Assembly (NCBI RefSeq): GCF_022398315.1
Contig: NZ_JAKEVF010000002.1
Coordinates: forward strand, 186,477 to 250,476
DNA length: 64,000 nt
Direction of reading: 5' to 3'
From: Shewanella sp. Isolate11
Lineage (GTDB): Bacteria > Pseudomonadota > Gammaproteobacteria > Enterobacterales > Shewanellaceae
The notes under the pieces were generated by a model. That model had not been told where the DNA came from, made no database searches, and worked only from the letters and a program-made list of their open reading frames with translations. A program made the translations under genes and the position numbers. Positions 54,962 through 64,000 of the stretch are shown here, piece after piece; within the stretch, counting starts at the first letter, position 1; each line of letters opens with the position of its first letter.

Positions 54962-57757
54962 TTGAAGTCACTTATACATTTCACTGTAGGTTTGTTGCTG
55001 TTTGTATCATTAGCAACGTTTGCGAGTGAAGCCGAACGTCCATTAGTCTTAGTAATGGGCGAGGATAGTTTTCCCTATCAATTTGTCGATGATAACGGCG
55101 ATGTCAAAGGCATATTGGTTGACCTTTGGCGTGAATGGTCTTCGCAAACACAAACACCAGTGGTTTTTGTTCCCCGCCACTGGAGTGCATCATTGACTCA
55201 ATTAAAGCAGGCCAGAGCCGATGTGCATATTGGTATGGGCTGGACCGCCGAGCGTCAGCATGCATTCGATTTCGCCGAGCCGTTTAGTTCTGTCAGTACT
55301 TATCTGTATTTACGTAAAACTCTGGTCGATAAAAACAGCTTTAAAGATTTGCGTCCCTATCGAATCGGTGTTGTTACAGGTTCATCACACGAGTCCATTT
55401 TATCTGCTCAAGCTTCAGGGCTTAATTTCCGTTATTACGCTAGCCGGGTATCATTACTTAAAGGTGTTATTGACGGCGAAGTCGATGTGTTTGCTGGTAT
55501 GGAGGGGTATCTTCGAGATACCAGTGTCAGCCGTGCCGTAATGGAACAGTTTCCGATCCAGAACCGTTTGTTGATTAACAAAACGCAGATGTTGCCTGCG
55601 GTCGTTAAAGGTAATCAAGCGCTGATTGCCAAGATCAATCAGGGATTCAAACATATCCCTATAGCGACCCGTGATAAAATCGAGAAACGTTGGTTAGGTT
55701 ACAGTAATGATGCCAACACCTTGGTCATCGCCACAAGTATAGGTATTCAACCTTTTGTTGACCTTGGCGGTGATGGTGAGCCCCATGGCTTATATGTTGA
55801 TATTTGGAAATTGTGGTCGAAGAAAACCGGTATCAACGTGGTTTTTCGTCCCGCAACGATGAGCGAAACTTTAGAGGATATCAAATATCGTAGAGCCGAT
55901 ATCCAGATTGGCTACCCAGAAAGCGAGACCATGAAAACTCGCTATTCACGTGCATGGCAAATCTATCAACTTAAAAGCCGCTTATTCAGTTACCGAGAGC
56001 CGATAAAAAATATCACGGATTTAGTGGGTAAGCGCATTGGCGTGGTACCAACCGCACCATATTTGGATAAGTTGAAAGCCGAATTACCCGAATCTGAACT
56101 CAAAATTTATCCAGATGTTCAGCAGATGATTGAGGCGGCCAAAGCAGGTCATATCACTGCTTTCTTCGCATCTTCTGCATGGACTCAGCATTACTTATTA
56201 ACCAGTGAGTCCTGGAGTGATTTTTATCAATTTCCTGATTTGACTTTTATTACCAATATTTATGGATTAGTTCGTAATGAAGATAAAGGCTTAGTAAAAC
56301 GTATTCAGGCTGGATTTAAACTGATCTCTCAAGAGGAGTTAGCCAGCATAGAAGCCAAGTGGGTGCTAAACAGCGATGACCGTACCTTCAGTATCAATCA
56401 GACCCAATTACATTTTGATGCACAGCAAACAGCCTACCTCGAATCCTTACCTCCGTTGAAAGTCGGTTATCTCAGACATTGGGAACCCATGGAGTTCCAA
56501 GGGGCAGATGGGCAGTTTAACGGCATTAACAGTGAAGTGAGTTATCTGCTGGCGAATAAACTCCATCTTGAGTTGCAGCCGGTTGTGTTCGATGAATGGA
56601 ACGCATTGCTGGAAGCGTTAAAAATAGGCGATATTGATATCGCCGGCAGCGTGGCACAAACGGCTTCGAGAGAAAAAGATCTTGTCTTTAGTAGTGCCTA
56701 TTGGCCTTCACCATGGGGGTTAATTACCGCGCATGATCAAATTGCTATATTTAATTTATCTCAACTTAGCGGTAAACGGTTAGCAATTGTTGCCGGTTAC
56801 CATCTAATTCCTAACTTGATGAATAATATCAAAAGCCTTGAGCTAGTATTAGTGCCAAATACTCGTGCTGGTATCGATGCGGTTGCCCAAGGAAATGCCG
56901 ATGCTTTTATTGAAAAAGTGGTCAATATGGGCGGCGAATTACGTGCATCTGATTATCGTAATTTAAAGATGTCAGTGTTGGCTGATTATGCATCAGAGCA
57001 GAGTCATTTTGGTCTTAACCCTAAGCTTAAGCCTTTATTGCCTATGCTCGATAAAGCGATAGCCCAAATCAGTAGTGAACAACAGCAGCAGATCTATCAA
57101 CGCTGGAGTAAACACAACAATGGGACTATGTGGTATCACATAAGTTGGAAACAAGGTTTCGTACTGCTGTTTATTTTCGCCATAATAGCGCTGGTACTGG
57201 TTTCTCGCAGGGTCAATAAAAATACTAAAGCGGAATTGACTCGAGTTAAAAATCAGTTAACCAGTTTAGAGAAGTTTGACTCGCAAACGGGCTTAGCGAA
57301 TCGCAGTTTACTCGATGATAGGTTACAGCAAGCCGTGTTGATGCATAGACGCGAAATGATCCCCTTTGCGGTGCTGTTTATCTGTTTTGATAATATCCGT
57401 GATGTTAATCAGGGGGTTGGCCATGAGATTGGTAACAAAGCTTTCTTATTGGGTGCCAAGGAACTGCAAGAGGCGGTAAGAAAATCCGATACCTTGGCGC
57501 GATTTGGTGAGAATGAATTTATCATGGTGCTTAATCGCATTCAGGATCTGGATAAAGTTTGCCAAGTCGCAGACAGTATCGTTGGCCGATTCAGTCGTGC
57601 TTTTGCTATCGATGGTATAGATGTGGCACTATCTGTGAGCATTGGTGTGGCCATGTATCCAAGCGATGGAGATAGTGCCGTTGAACTACTCAAAACCGCA
57701 GATCAATTAATGTCCCGAGCGGTGCAACATGGTGGTCAGTGTTACCGTTGTGCTTAG
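54962..57757 (+). CDS. Triple solute-binding-domain membrane protein with degenerate GGDEF
   Basis: 931 residues from TTG 54962 behind AGGGAAAG. The signal peptide (about 1-22) is followed by three tandem SBP_bac_3 periplasmic domains at about 25-235, 250-465 and 490-715. Each has the usual 'GIRVGVxxG' type segment, for example YRIGVVTGSSHESIL and KRIGVVPTAPYLDKL. One membrane helix at about 730-748 precedes a GGDEF-like domain (about 770-931). The domain opens normally (FDSQTGLANRSLLDDRL), but the active motif reads ARFGENEFIMVL, GENEF instead of GGDEF, and FDNIRDVNQ replaces the usual block. Probably a c-di-GMP-type sensor with impaired catalysis. Confidence 0.87.
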   Translation: MKSLIHFTVGLLLFVSLATFASEAERPLVLVMGEDSFPYQFVDDNGDVKGILVDLWREWSSQTQTPVVFVPRHWSASLTQLKQARADVHIGMGWTAERQHAFDFAEPFSSVSTYLYLRKTLVDKNSFKDLRPYRIGVVTGSSHESILSAQASGLNFRYYASRVSLLKGVIDGEVDVFAGMEGYLRDTSVSRAVMEQFPIQNRLLINKTQMLPAVVKGNQALIAKINQGFKHIPIATRDKIEKRWLGYSNDANTLVIATSIGIQPFVDLGGDGEPHGLYVDIWKLWSKKTGINVVFRPATMSETLEDIKYRRADIQIGYPESETMKTRYSRAWQIYQLKSRLFSYREPIKNITDLVGKRIGVVPTAPYLDKLKAELPESELKIYPDVQQMIEAAKAGHITAFFASSAWTQHYLLTSESWSDFYQFPDLTFITNIYGLVRNEDKGLVKRIQAGFKLISQEELASIEAKWVLNSDDRTFSINQTQLHFDAQQTAYLESLPPLKVGYLRHWEPMEFQGADGQFNGINSEVSYLLANKLHLELQPVVFDEWNALLEALKIGDIDIAGSVAQTASREKDLVFSSAYWPSPWGLITAHDQIAIFNLSQLSGKRLAIVAGYHLIPNLMNNIKSLELVLVPNTRAGIDAVAQGNADAFIEKVVNMGGELRASDYRNLKMSVLADYASEQSHFGLNPKLKPLLPMLDKAIAQISSEQQQQIYQRWSKHNNGTMWYHISWKQGFVLLFIFAIIALVLVSRRVNKNTKAELTRVKNQLTSLEKFDSQTGLANRSLLDDRLQQAVLMHRREMIPFAVLFICFDNIRDVNQGVGHEIGNKAFLLGAKELQEAVRKSDTLARFGENEFIMVLNRIQDLDKVCQVADSIVGRFSRAFAIDGIDVALSVSIGVAMYPSDGDSAVELLKTADQLMSRAVQHGGQCYRCA

Positions 57758-57865
57758 GTCAAAAGTCGCTAAATAGAACGCTTTTGATTTAGGCAACCAT
57801 CATATCGGTGGATATTTATCCAACCCAAGAATTTACTTCATGTTAAGACGATGAAGTTGTTTTGA

Positions 57866-57888
57866 AATCGGCAATATTTCACTATAAT
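57866..57888 (+). promoter_or_regulatory. Sigma70-like promoter of aspS operon
   Basis: Consensus TATAAT at 57883-57888. The -35 is weaker: TTTTGA would give a 17-bp spacer and TTGAAA a 15-bp one. The start codon of aspS is 65 bp downstream. Confidence 0.55.
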
Positions 57889-57952
57889 GCCGCTTTTGTC
57901 ATGTATTGAATATTTCCCAAGTTACGCCTTGTGGATGAAAGGAAAGTTTTAG

Positions 57953-59731
57953 ATGCGCAGTCATTATTGTGGAGACGTTAATGGGTCTCATGTTGGAGAA
58001 GAGGTCACTCTAGTCGGTTGGGTTAATCGTAGCCGTGATTTAGGTGGTGTTGTTTTTCTTGATCTGCGCGATCGCGAAGGGATTATTCAAGTTGTTTATG
58101 ATCCTGACTTGCCTGAAGTCTTTGACATTGCCAGCACCTTACGCAGCGAATTTTGTGTGCAGGTCAAAGGTGTGGTTCGTGCCCGTCCTGAAAGCCAGGT
58201 TAATGATCAGATGCGTACTGGTGAAATCGAAGTATTGGGCAAGGAGTTGCTAATTCTTAACAATTCAGCGCCGCTACCTATCAACATGGACAAAAACCAA
58301 CACAATACTGAAGAGCAGCGCTTAAAATATCGTTACTTAGATTTACGCCGTCCTGAGATGGCAGATCGTATTATTTTTCGTTCGAAAGTTACTAGTGCCG
58401 TACGCCGTTTTCTCGATGGTAGCGGTTTCCTCGATATCGAAACGCCTATTTTGACTAAAGCGACACCTGAAGGTGCTCGCGATTATTTAGTACCTAGCCG
58501 TACCTATAAAGGTCAGTTCTTCGCTTTACCTCAGTCGCCACAGTTGTTTAAACAGCTACTGATGATGTCTGGCTTTGACCGTTACTATCAAATCGTAAAA
58601 TGTTTCCGCGATGAAGATTTACGTGCCGATCGTCAGCCAGAATTTACTCAAATCGATATCGAAACCTCGTTTATGACCTCTGAGCAGGTGATGGCGAAAA
58701 CCGAAGAGATGGTGCGTTCACTGTTCCTAGAACTGCTAAACGTTGACTTGGGTGAATTCCCACGCATGACCTTTGCCGAAGCCATGCGCCGTTATGGCTC
58801 TGATAAGCCAGACTTGCGTAACCCGCTTGAGCTGATCGATGTAGCCGATTTAGTCAAAGATGTCGAGTTTAAAGTGTTCCAAGACCCTGCTAACGACAGC
58901 GAAGGTCGTGTTGCCGTGTTATGTGTACCTGGTGGTGCGTCGCTTTCTCGCAAGCAACTTGATGAATACGCTAAGTACGTCAATATCTATGGCGCTAAAG
59001 GTCTAGCATGGATGAAAGTTAATGAACTAGGTAATGGCTTTGACGGTATCCAGTCGCCAGTATTGAAGTTCCTCAATGAAACCGTCGTTAAGGCACTGCT
59101 AGAACGTACAGCAGCTAAAGCCGGTGACTTGATTCTATTTGGTGCCGACAAAGCTAACATCGTGGCAGAAGCCATGGGCGCATTACGTCTGAAAGTGGGT
59201 GAAGATTTTGACCTGCTCCAAGGCGATTGGAAACCACTTTGGGTGGTAGATTTCCCAATGTTTGAGCGAACTTCGGATGGCGGTTTGCATGCGATGCACC
59301 ATCCATTTACCGCACCAAGCGGTATCAGTGCACAGCAGCTTGAAGCCGATCCAACTGCCGCACTGTCAGATGCCTACGATATGGTATTGAACGGTTGTGA
59401 ATTAGGCGGGGGTTCTGTACGTATTCACAACAGTGAAATGCAGTCTGCCGTGTTCCGTATCTTGGGTATTAATGCTGAAGAGGCGCAAGAGAAATTTGGA
59501 TTCCTGCTTGAAGCTCTTAAATATGGTACGCCTCCACATGCTGGTTTAGCCTTTGGTCTTGACCGTATCATTATGTTGATGACTGGTGCGAGTTCGATTC
59601 GTGACGTAATGGCGTTCCCGAAAACAACTACAGCCGCTTGTCCGTTAACCAATGCGCCAGGATTTGCAAACCCGCAACAGCTCGAAGAGCTGGGGGTTTC
59701 GGTGGTGGAAGCTAGCAAAGATTCAGAATAA
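57953..59731 (+). CDS. aspS: Aspartyl-tRNA synthetase
   Basis: 592 residues, bacterial-type class II enzyme. An N-terminal OB-fold anticodon-binding domain (about 1-110) is followed by the catalytic core with class II motifs 1-3: [40 protein letters not shown] motif 2 ([13 protein letters not shown]), and motif 3 [17 protein letters not shown] insertion domain sits at about 285-415. It starts [20 protein letters not shown]. Its neighbour order aspS-yebC-ruvC resembles E. coli. Confidence 0.98.
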   Translation: MRSHYCGDVNGSHVGEEVTLVGWVNRSRDLGGVVFLDLRDREGIIQVVYDPDLPEVFDIASTLRSEFCVQVKGVVRARPESQVNDQMRTGEIEVLGKELLILNNSAPLPINMDKNQHNTEEQRLKYRYLDLRRPEMADRIIFRSKVTSAVRRFLDGSGFLDIETPILTKATPEGARDYLVPSRTYKGQFFALPQSPQLFKQLLMMSGFDRYYQIVKCFRDEDLRADRQPEFTQIDIETSFMTSEQVMAKTEEMVRSLFLELLNVDLGEFPRMTFAEAMRRYGSDKPDLRNPLELIDVADLVKDVEFKVFQDPANDSEGRVAVLCVPGGASLSRKQLDEYAKYVNIYGAKGLAWMKVNELGNGFDGIQSPVLKFLNETVVKALLERTAAKAGDLILFGADKANIVAEAMGALRLKVGEDFDLLQGDWKPLWVVDFPMFERTSDGGLHAMHHPFTAPSGISAQQLEADPTAALSDAYDMVLNGCELGGGSVRIHNSEMQSAVFRILGINAEEAQEKFGFLLEALKYGTPPHAGLAFGLDRIIMLMTGASSIRDVMAFPKTTTAACPLTNAPGFANPQQLEELGVSVVEASKDSE

Positions 59732-59740
59732 TTAAAGTTA

Positions 59741-59770
59741 AAAAAGCCGAGCGAAAGCTCGGCTTTTTCG
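59741..59770 (+). terminator. Terminator after aspS
   Basis: AAAAAGCCGAGC, GAAA tetraloop, GCTCGGCTTTTT. It lies just 9 bp after the aspS stop and 27 bp before yebC, so some readthrough could feed yebC and the ruv genes. Confidence 0.9.
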
Positions 59771-59796
59771 AGGAAAACTCGAATAAGGAGTGAGTT

Positions 59797-60543
59797 ATGG
59801 CCGGTCACAGTAAGTGGGCTAATATCAAACACCGTAAAGCTGCGCAAGATGCTAAGCGTGGCAAACTCTTCACCAAGTTCATTCGTGAACTCACTGTTGC
59901 TGCTAGAGAAGGGGGCTCAGATCCCGACTCAAATCCAAGACTGCGTGCAGCTATCGATAAAGCACTGTCTAATAATATGACTCGCGATACCGTCGAACGT
60001 GCGATTAAGCGCGGCGCGGGTGAGCTCGATGGTCAAGTGTTAGAAACCATCATGTATGAAGGTTATGGTCCTGGCGGCACGGCGGTGATGGTCGAAACCA
60101 TGACAGATAATCGAAACCGTACCGTGTCTGGTGTCCGTAATGCTTTTAGTAAATCGGGTGGCAATTTAGGAACAGATGGCTCGGTGGCATATCTATTCGA
60201 TAAACGCGGCGTTATCTCTTTCGATGAAGGCAGCGATGAAGATGCCATCATGGATGCTGCTCTCGATGCTGGCGCCGAAGATGTGGTTACCAATGAAGAT
60301 ACTTCTATCGATGTTTACACCACACCAGAAGATTTTGGTGCGGTAAAAGATGCACTTGATGCCGCAGGATTAGAGGCCATTAACGCCGAAGTGACTATGG
60401 TGCCTTCGACTAAAGCGGATTTAGATGCTGCTACAGCGCCTAAGTTTTTGCGTCTTATCGACAATCTTGAAGATCATGATGATGTACAAGAGGTGTATCA
60501 TAACGCCGAGATCTCCGATGAAATCATGCAGGAACTCGAGTAA
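59797..60543 (+). CDS. yebC: YebC/PmpR family protein
   Basis: 248 residues, starting [20 protein letters not shown] as all YebC proteins do, behind AAGGAG. Three-domain YebC fold: [20 protein letters not shown] and [15 protein letters not shown] blocks are recognisable. YebC proteins are described as DNA-binding regulators and, more recently, as ribosome-associated factors easing translation of stalling sequences. Located upstream of ruvC as in many gammaproteobacteria. Confidence 0.96.
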   Translation: MAGHSKWANIKHRKAAQDAKRGKLFTKFIRELTVAAREGGSDPDSNPRLRAAIDKALSNNMTRDTVERAIKRGAGELDGQVLETIMYEGYGPGGTAVMVETMTDNRNRTVSGVRNAFSKSGGNLGTDGSVAYLFDKRGVISFDEGSDEDAIMDAALDAGAEDVVTNEDTSIDVYTTPEDFGAVKDALDAAGLEAINAEVTMVPSTKADLDAATAPKFLRLIDNLEDHDDVQEVYHNAEISDEIMQELE

Positions 60544-60569
60544 ACATTGGTTAATTTGATAGGGATTTT

Positions 60570-61091
60570 ATGCCGATCATACTAGGGGTCGATCCGGGGT
60601 CACGGATCACCGGTTATGGCGTGATTAAATGCCAGGGTCGGCAGCAGATCTACTTAGGCAGCGGTTGTATTCGTACCCAAGGTGACGATCTTGCATCTAG
60701 GTTAAAGATTATCTTCGATGGTGTCAGCGAGATCATTCGTCAATATCAGCCCGATGAATTTGCTATCGAGCGGGTATTTATGGCCAAGAATGCCGATTCT
60801 GCATTGAAGTTAGGTCAAGCCCGTGGCGCAGCTATTGTAGCGGCAACTAACGCTTCATTACCTGTTGCGGAATACTCAGCAACTCAAATTAAGAGTGCCG
60901 TTGTGGGTACCGGCCGGGCGCAAAAATCCCAAGTGCAACACATGGTGCAACAGATGTTGAAGTTAGCTGCCGCACCACAGGCCGATGCCGCCGATGCATT
61001 GGGAGTGGCACTCTGTCATTATCACACTTATCAAAGCCTGATCGCCCTTGGTGGTAAAGCCAGTGCTCGTACTTATGGAAGATATAGATGA
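60570..61091 (+). CDS. ruvC: Holliday junction resolvase RuvC
   Basis: 173 residues. The RNase H-like active site is visible: Asp in [13 protein letters not shown] near residue 7, Glu in [11 protein letters not shown] near 66 and the acidic pair in [16 protein letters not shown] near 138-141. RuvC cleaves branch-migrated junctions at cognate sites. It overlaps ruvA as ATGA. Confidence 0.98.
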   Translation: MPIILGVDPGSRITGYGVIKCQGRQQIYLGSGCIRTQGDDLASRLKIIFDGVSEIIRQYQPDEFAIERVFMAKNADSALKLGQARGAAIVAATNASLPVAEYSATQIKSAVVGTGRAQKSQVQHMVQQMLKLAAAPQADAADALGVALCHYHTYQSLIALGGKASARTYGRYR

Positions 61092-61705
61092 TTGGTCGTT
61101 TACGCGGTTTACTCGTTGAGAAACAAGCTCCAGAAATCCTACTTGAAGTCAGTGGTGTCGGTTACGAATTACAGATGCCACTTACTAGTTTTTATGAACT
61201 GCCAGAACTGAACCAAGAAGCTTTAGTGTATACCCACTTTGTGGTGCGTGAAGATGCACAATTACTCTATGGCTTTGTCACTAAACAAGAGCGTGCACTG
61301 TTTAGACTGTTGATTAAAGCCAATGGGGTTGGTCCTAAGTTGGCGTTGACCATTCTCTCTGGTATGACGGCCGCTGAGTTTGTGAAATGCGTCGAGCATG
61401 ATGATATTGCAACCTTGGTTAAATTACCCGGAGTTGGCAAGAAAACCGCAGAGCGCTTATTGGTTGAGATGCGCGACAAACTTAAGAGCCTGATGGAAAC
61501 CTCTCAAGGCTCTGAACGCGAGTTCGTGCTGCAATCAAATTATACGCCAGCGGCACAAGAAAATAGTGCCGAAGAGGATGCCATTGCCGCCTTATTAGCG
61601 CTAGGATATAAACCTGCACAAGCCAGCAAGGCTGTTTCGAGTGCTATCAAAGAAGGCATGGACTCGGAAACCTTGATCAAAGCATCGCTGAAATCGATGT
61701 TATAG
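61088..61705 (+). CDS. ruvA: Holliday junction helicase RuvA
   Basis: 205 residues. An N-terminal OB fold ([20 protein letters not shown]) is followed by two HhH motifs ([13 protein letters not shown] near 77-89 and [19 protein letters not shown]) and a C-terminal RuvB-binding three-helix domain. It binds the four-way junction and loads RuvB. The start overlaps the ruvC stop. Confidence 0.98.
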   Translation: MIGRLRGLLVEKQAPEILLEVSGVGYELQMPLTSFYELPELNQEALVYTHFVVREDAQLLYGFVTKQERALFRLLIKANGVGPKLALTILSGMTAAEFVKCVEHDDIATLVKLPGVGKKTAERLLVEMRDKLKSLMETSQGSEREFVLQSNYTPAAQENSAEEDAIAALLALGYKPAQASKAVSSAIKEGMDSETLIKASLKSML

Positions 61706-61724
61706 CGCTAAGAGTGAGAAATAG

Positions 61725-62738
61725 ATGATAGAAGCGGATCGATTAATTCACGCTCAGCCTCAAGGAATTGAAGAGCGTGATGAGCAGATAGACAGAGCGA
61801 TGCGGCCTAAGTTACTCAGTGAGTATACCGGGCAAGATGATACTCGAGCACAGCTAAAAGTGTTTATAGAAGCGGCGAAAAAGCGTTCTGAAGCACTGGA
61901 TCATATGCTGATTTACGGCCCTCCTGGTTTAGGAAAAACCACTTTAGCAATGATTGTTGCCAATGAGATGGGGGTTAATATCAAATCCACATCGGGTCCT
62001 GTGTTGGAAAAGGCCGGTGATTTGGCAGCGCTACTCACTAACCTTGAAGAAGGTGATGTGCTATTTATCGATGAGATCCACCGTCTTAGTCCTGTGGTTG
62101 AAGAAATTCTTTATCCAGCAATGGAAGATTATCAACTGGACATCATGATAGGTGAGGGACCAGCTGCTCGCTCGATTAAATTGGAGTTACCTCCATTTAC
62201 ATTAATTGGTGCGACGACCCGCGCAGGAGCCTTAACTTCGCCGCTCCGTGCACGTTTTGGTATTCCACTGAGACTAGAATTCTATAATGTTGCAGATTTA
62301 AGCACGATTGTCAGTCGTTCTGCCAATGTATTGGGCTTACCCATAGATGATTGTGGTGCCACTGAAGTTGCGCGCCGTTCACGCGGTACGCCTCGGATAG
62401 CAAATCGTTTGCTGCGCCGTGTCCGTGATTACGCCGAAGTGAAATATGATGGCGAGATCACCAAAGCCATTGCAGAGAGTGCGCTTGATTTGCTCGACGT
62501 GGATGTTGAAGGTTTCGATTATATGGACCGCAAGTTACTGCTCGCTATTATCGATAAGTTTATGGGCGGCCCAGTGGGGCTGGATAACTTGGCGGCAGCA
62601 ATTGGTGAAGAGCGTGAGACCATTGAAGATGTGCTCGAACCTTTTTTGATCCAGCAAGGCTTTATTCAACGTACCCCTCGTGGCCGAATTGCAACTCAAA
62701 GGGCGTACCAGCACTTCAATGTGATTAAGCCCGAGTAA
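61725..62738 (+). CDS. ruvB: Holliday junction helicase RuvB
   Basis: 337 residues, the branch-migration motor. Walker A is [14 protein letters not shown] near residue 64, Walker B is [15 protein letters not shown], and [18 protein letters not shown] and [17 protein letters not shown] (sensor) follow. A winged-helix domain ends the protein. It is the last gene of the ruvC-ruvA-ruvB unit. Confidence 0.98.
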   Translation: MIEADRLIHAQPQGIEERDEQIDRAMRPKLLSEYTGQDDTRAQLKVFIEAAKKRSEALDHMLIYGPPGLGKTTLAMIVANEMGVNIKSTSGPVLEKAGDLAALLTNLEEGDVLFIDEIHRLSPVVEEILYPAMEDYQLDIMIGEGPAARSIKLELPPFTLIGATTRAGALTSPLRARFGIPLRLEFYNVADLSTIVSRSANVLGLPIDDCGATEVARRSRGTPRIANRLLRRVRDYAEVKYDGEITKAIAESALDLLDVDVEGFDYMDRKLLLAIIDKFMGGPVGLDNLAAAIGEERETIEDVLEPFLIQQGFIQRTPRGRIATQRAYQHFNVIKPE

Positions 62739-62770
62739 CGGCAAAAACACGATTAATCTATCATTTTTAT

Positions 62771-62810
62771 AAACGCTATAGGAGCTCTGTTTCTATAGCG
62801 TTTTTTTTAC
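62771..62810 (+). terminator. Terminator after ruvB
   Basis: AAACGCTATAG pairs with CTATAGCGTTT around an 11-nt loop, followed by TTTTTTTT. It begins 33 bp past the ruvB stop. Confidence 0.9.
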
Positions 62811-63306
62811 CTCATCTTTTATATTTTATGCTGAAAGTTATTAAAGGCATAAAGATTAGCAATCGACATAATATAAAAATTTTATATTTTTTGGTGTTGT
62901 GGAAATTGCTTTTACTCGACAATAAATACCTTACAAATATTACTGTTAATTATTTAATCGATTATAGGTTTTAAATTGGTTTGAATTGATGTTTATCTGA
63001 TGAGCATAATTATGTAACTGCGAACAGAAATCATGTTGCATCAACGTTAATTGTATTTGTTTATTGTTTTTATTTTTGGTTTAAGTTGTTTTTGTTGATT
63101 TTGTGTTTACCTCAACAAAGCTATAAATTGATTATTTAACCACCAAATTAATAAGTCGAATTCCCTCAAAACAGTTATCAATATGCCATCTCAAAGTTTG
63201 TTACAGCTCGGAATTTAGCCGATTAAGCGATCTTTATCACAAAAAAATGCTTTTTGTGAGTTACATTTGTGTTGCGTTTTTTGTAGTTGAAAAAACTAGC
63301 CTATAG

Positions 63307-63326
63307 CTAGTTAACTAGTTAATTAG
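63307..63326. promoter_or_regulatory. Tandem TrpR-type operator
   Basis: CTAGTTAACTAG (63307-63318) is a perfect 12-bp palindrome, identical to the core of the E. coli trp operator. CTAGTTAATTAG (63315-63326) overlaps it, giving three half-site cores (CTAG at 63307, CTAG at 63315, TTAG at 63323) with 8-bp spacing. TrpR dimers bind in tandem at this spacing. A further CTAG lies at 63296-63299. It is 230 bp upstream of the receptor start. Confidence 0.6.
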
Positions 63327-63555
63327 CCTATTCGTTAACAATTAAAAGTTTATGAATTAATCAATTTCTCATTAGTAATACTTTATTTAAACTTTTTATT
63401 AACTTTTGAGGTTGATTTGTTAATTAGTTTTGCGGTTGACGTAATGAATGTTGAAGCACAGTATCAGGACCGATGTTATTTCTTAGCATCCAATAATAAT
63501 TAAATAATGAATAATTGAAGAACGAATAGTAAATATACTAGGGAGTTTCGTTTTA

Positions 63556-64000
63556 ATGAGTAAAACAACTAAATTGGCAACTGCAATTAAATTAGGTTTA
63601 ATTGCGTCGGTTGCCACCAGCGGTGTTGTCAGTCATTTAGCTCTTGCTGCAGATGATGGTGCGAAAATTGAGCGTATCGCTGTCACAGGCTCACGCATTA
63701 AACGCCAAGATATGGAAACTGCTTCGCCAGTCACCACTATCGATGCGAGCGCGATTCGCAATGAAGGTTATAAGTCTGTCGATGAAATTCTTCAGGCACA
63801 AACCTCAATGGCGGGTGCCGCTGTTGGTTCAAGCACTAACAATGGCTCAGATGGTGTTGCCCAAGTCGATCTTCGTGGTATGGGTGCCAGTAGAACATTG
63901 GTATTACTCAATGGGCGCCGTATGGTGAACTCGGGTTCGGGTGCCGATAGCGCTGTGGATTTGAACACCATTCCTGTGGCTATGATTGCTCGTGTTGAAA
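63556..64000 (+). CDS. TonB-dependent receptor, N-terminal part only
   Basis: The open frame runs off the right edge after 148 codons from the ATG at 63556, which follows AGGGAG. A signal peptide ends near residue 32 (LALAAD). The plug domain follows: IERIAVTGSRIKRQDMETAS (TonB-box region), PVTTIDASAIRNEGYKSVDE, ADSAVDLNTIPVAMIARVE. This is the Shewanella/Alteromonas-type oligopeptide or carbohydrate receptor class. Its beta barrel is outside the window, so the substrate cannot be told. The TrpR-like site upstream suggests a link to tryptophan or peptide uptake. Confidence 0.93.
   Translation, partial: MSKTTKLATAIKLGLIASVATSGVVSHLALAADDGAKIERIAVTGSRIKRQDMETASPVTTIDASAIRNEGYKSVDEILQAQTSMAGAAVGSSTNNGSDGVAQVDLRGMGASRTLVLLNGRRMVNSGSGADSAVDLNTIPVAMIARVE

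Larger units (their letters stand above)
62739..63555 (+). other. Long AT-rich intergenic leader (about 0.8 kb)
   Basis: Only the ruvB terminator is at the left end. The rest has no convincing gene; six-frame reading shows no conserved frame. It contains the TrpR-type tandem site at 63307-63326 and a weak CRP-like element at 63226-63241. There are many T-rich runs. The leader to the TonB-dependent receptor may be long, since a TTGACG at 63437 lacks a good -10. Confidence 0.6.

Noticed and set aside
63226..63241. CRP-like AGCGA-N6-TCACA upstream of the TonB-dependent receptor
   Set aside because: Only three of five bases match in the left half. It is too weak to list as a feature in AT-rich DNA.
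1..64000. CRISPR arrays, insertion sequences, prophage or integron features
   Set aside because: I saw no regularly spaced repeats, transposase or integrase frames, phage structural genes or attC-like sites.

Overview
The window is ordinary chromosome from a gammaproteobacterium, most likely Shewanella or a close relative. The evidence is the close similarity of the housekeeping proteins to enterobacterial counterparts, several Shewanella/Vibrio-type proteins (DUF3541, TIGR03503, the UUP1-type inactive transglutaminase with 7 TM), and gene blocks shared with E. coli: mltD-gloB-yafS-rnhA-dnaQ-tRNA-Asp, fadE next to yafJ, sodB next to grxD, cmoA-cmoB, and aspS-yebC-ruvCAB. I see no prophage, insertion sequence, CRISPR array or integron. 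Coding density is high. The species is inferred from these features, not proven.

Layout. 1-4.6 kb (minus): stress/stationary-phase operon prkA-yeaH-spoVR; spoVR runs off the left edge. 4.8-6.7 kb: sodB and grxD divergent, then a heat-shock ibpA-type gene with a sigma32-like promoter and a ROSE-like RNA thermometer. 6.8-17.4 kb (minus): ddl and the recC-recB-recD operon. 17.5-25 kb (minus): moxR-DUF58-tgpA cluster, soluble lytic transglycosylase and rmuC. 25.2-30.7 kb (plus, one small minus gene): msrP-msrQ, an orphan small protein, an RraA-like protein, asmA and a BsuPI-domain lipoprotein. 30.7-36.6 kb: mltD, gloB, yafS, rnhA, dnaQ and a TIGR03503 gene, followed by two identical tRNA-Asp genes. 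37-45.3 kb: a CPA-type antiporter, fadE, yafJ, a DUF3108 protein, an alkyltransferase-like protein, a deformylase and a DTW protein. 45.3-46.1 kb: hemolysin III family gene with a perfect FabR-like operator.

46.2-54.8 kb (minus) is the most unusual part. Downstream of cmoA-cmoB lies a tightly packed set: a pepsin-like RimB-type lipoprotein, an inactive-transglutaminase 7TM protein, a RimK-type ATP-grasp ligase, a secreted protein that looks like an M3 metallopeptidase stripped of its zinc ligands, a secreted DUF3541 protein and a LysR regulator. The ligase, 7TM and protease trio is known from comparative genomics as a predicted peptide/amide-ligation system. The pseudo-M3 member and the DUF3541 partner look like under-described accessories.

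54.9-64 kb (plus): a three-receptor-domain membrane protein with a degenerate GGDEF domain, aspS-yebC-ruvC-ruvA-ruvB, and the start of a TonB-dependent receptor. The receptor lies behind an 0.8 kb AT-rich leader that contains a tandem TrpR-type operator.
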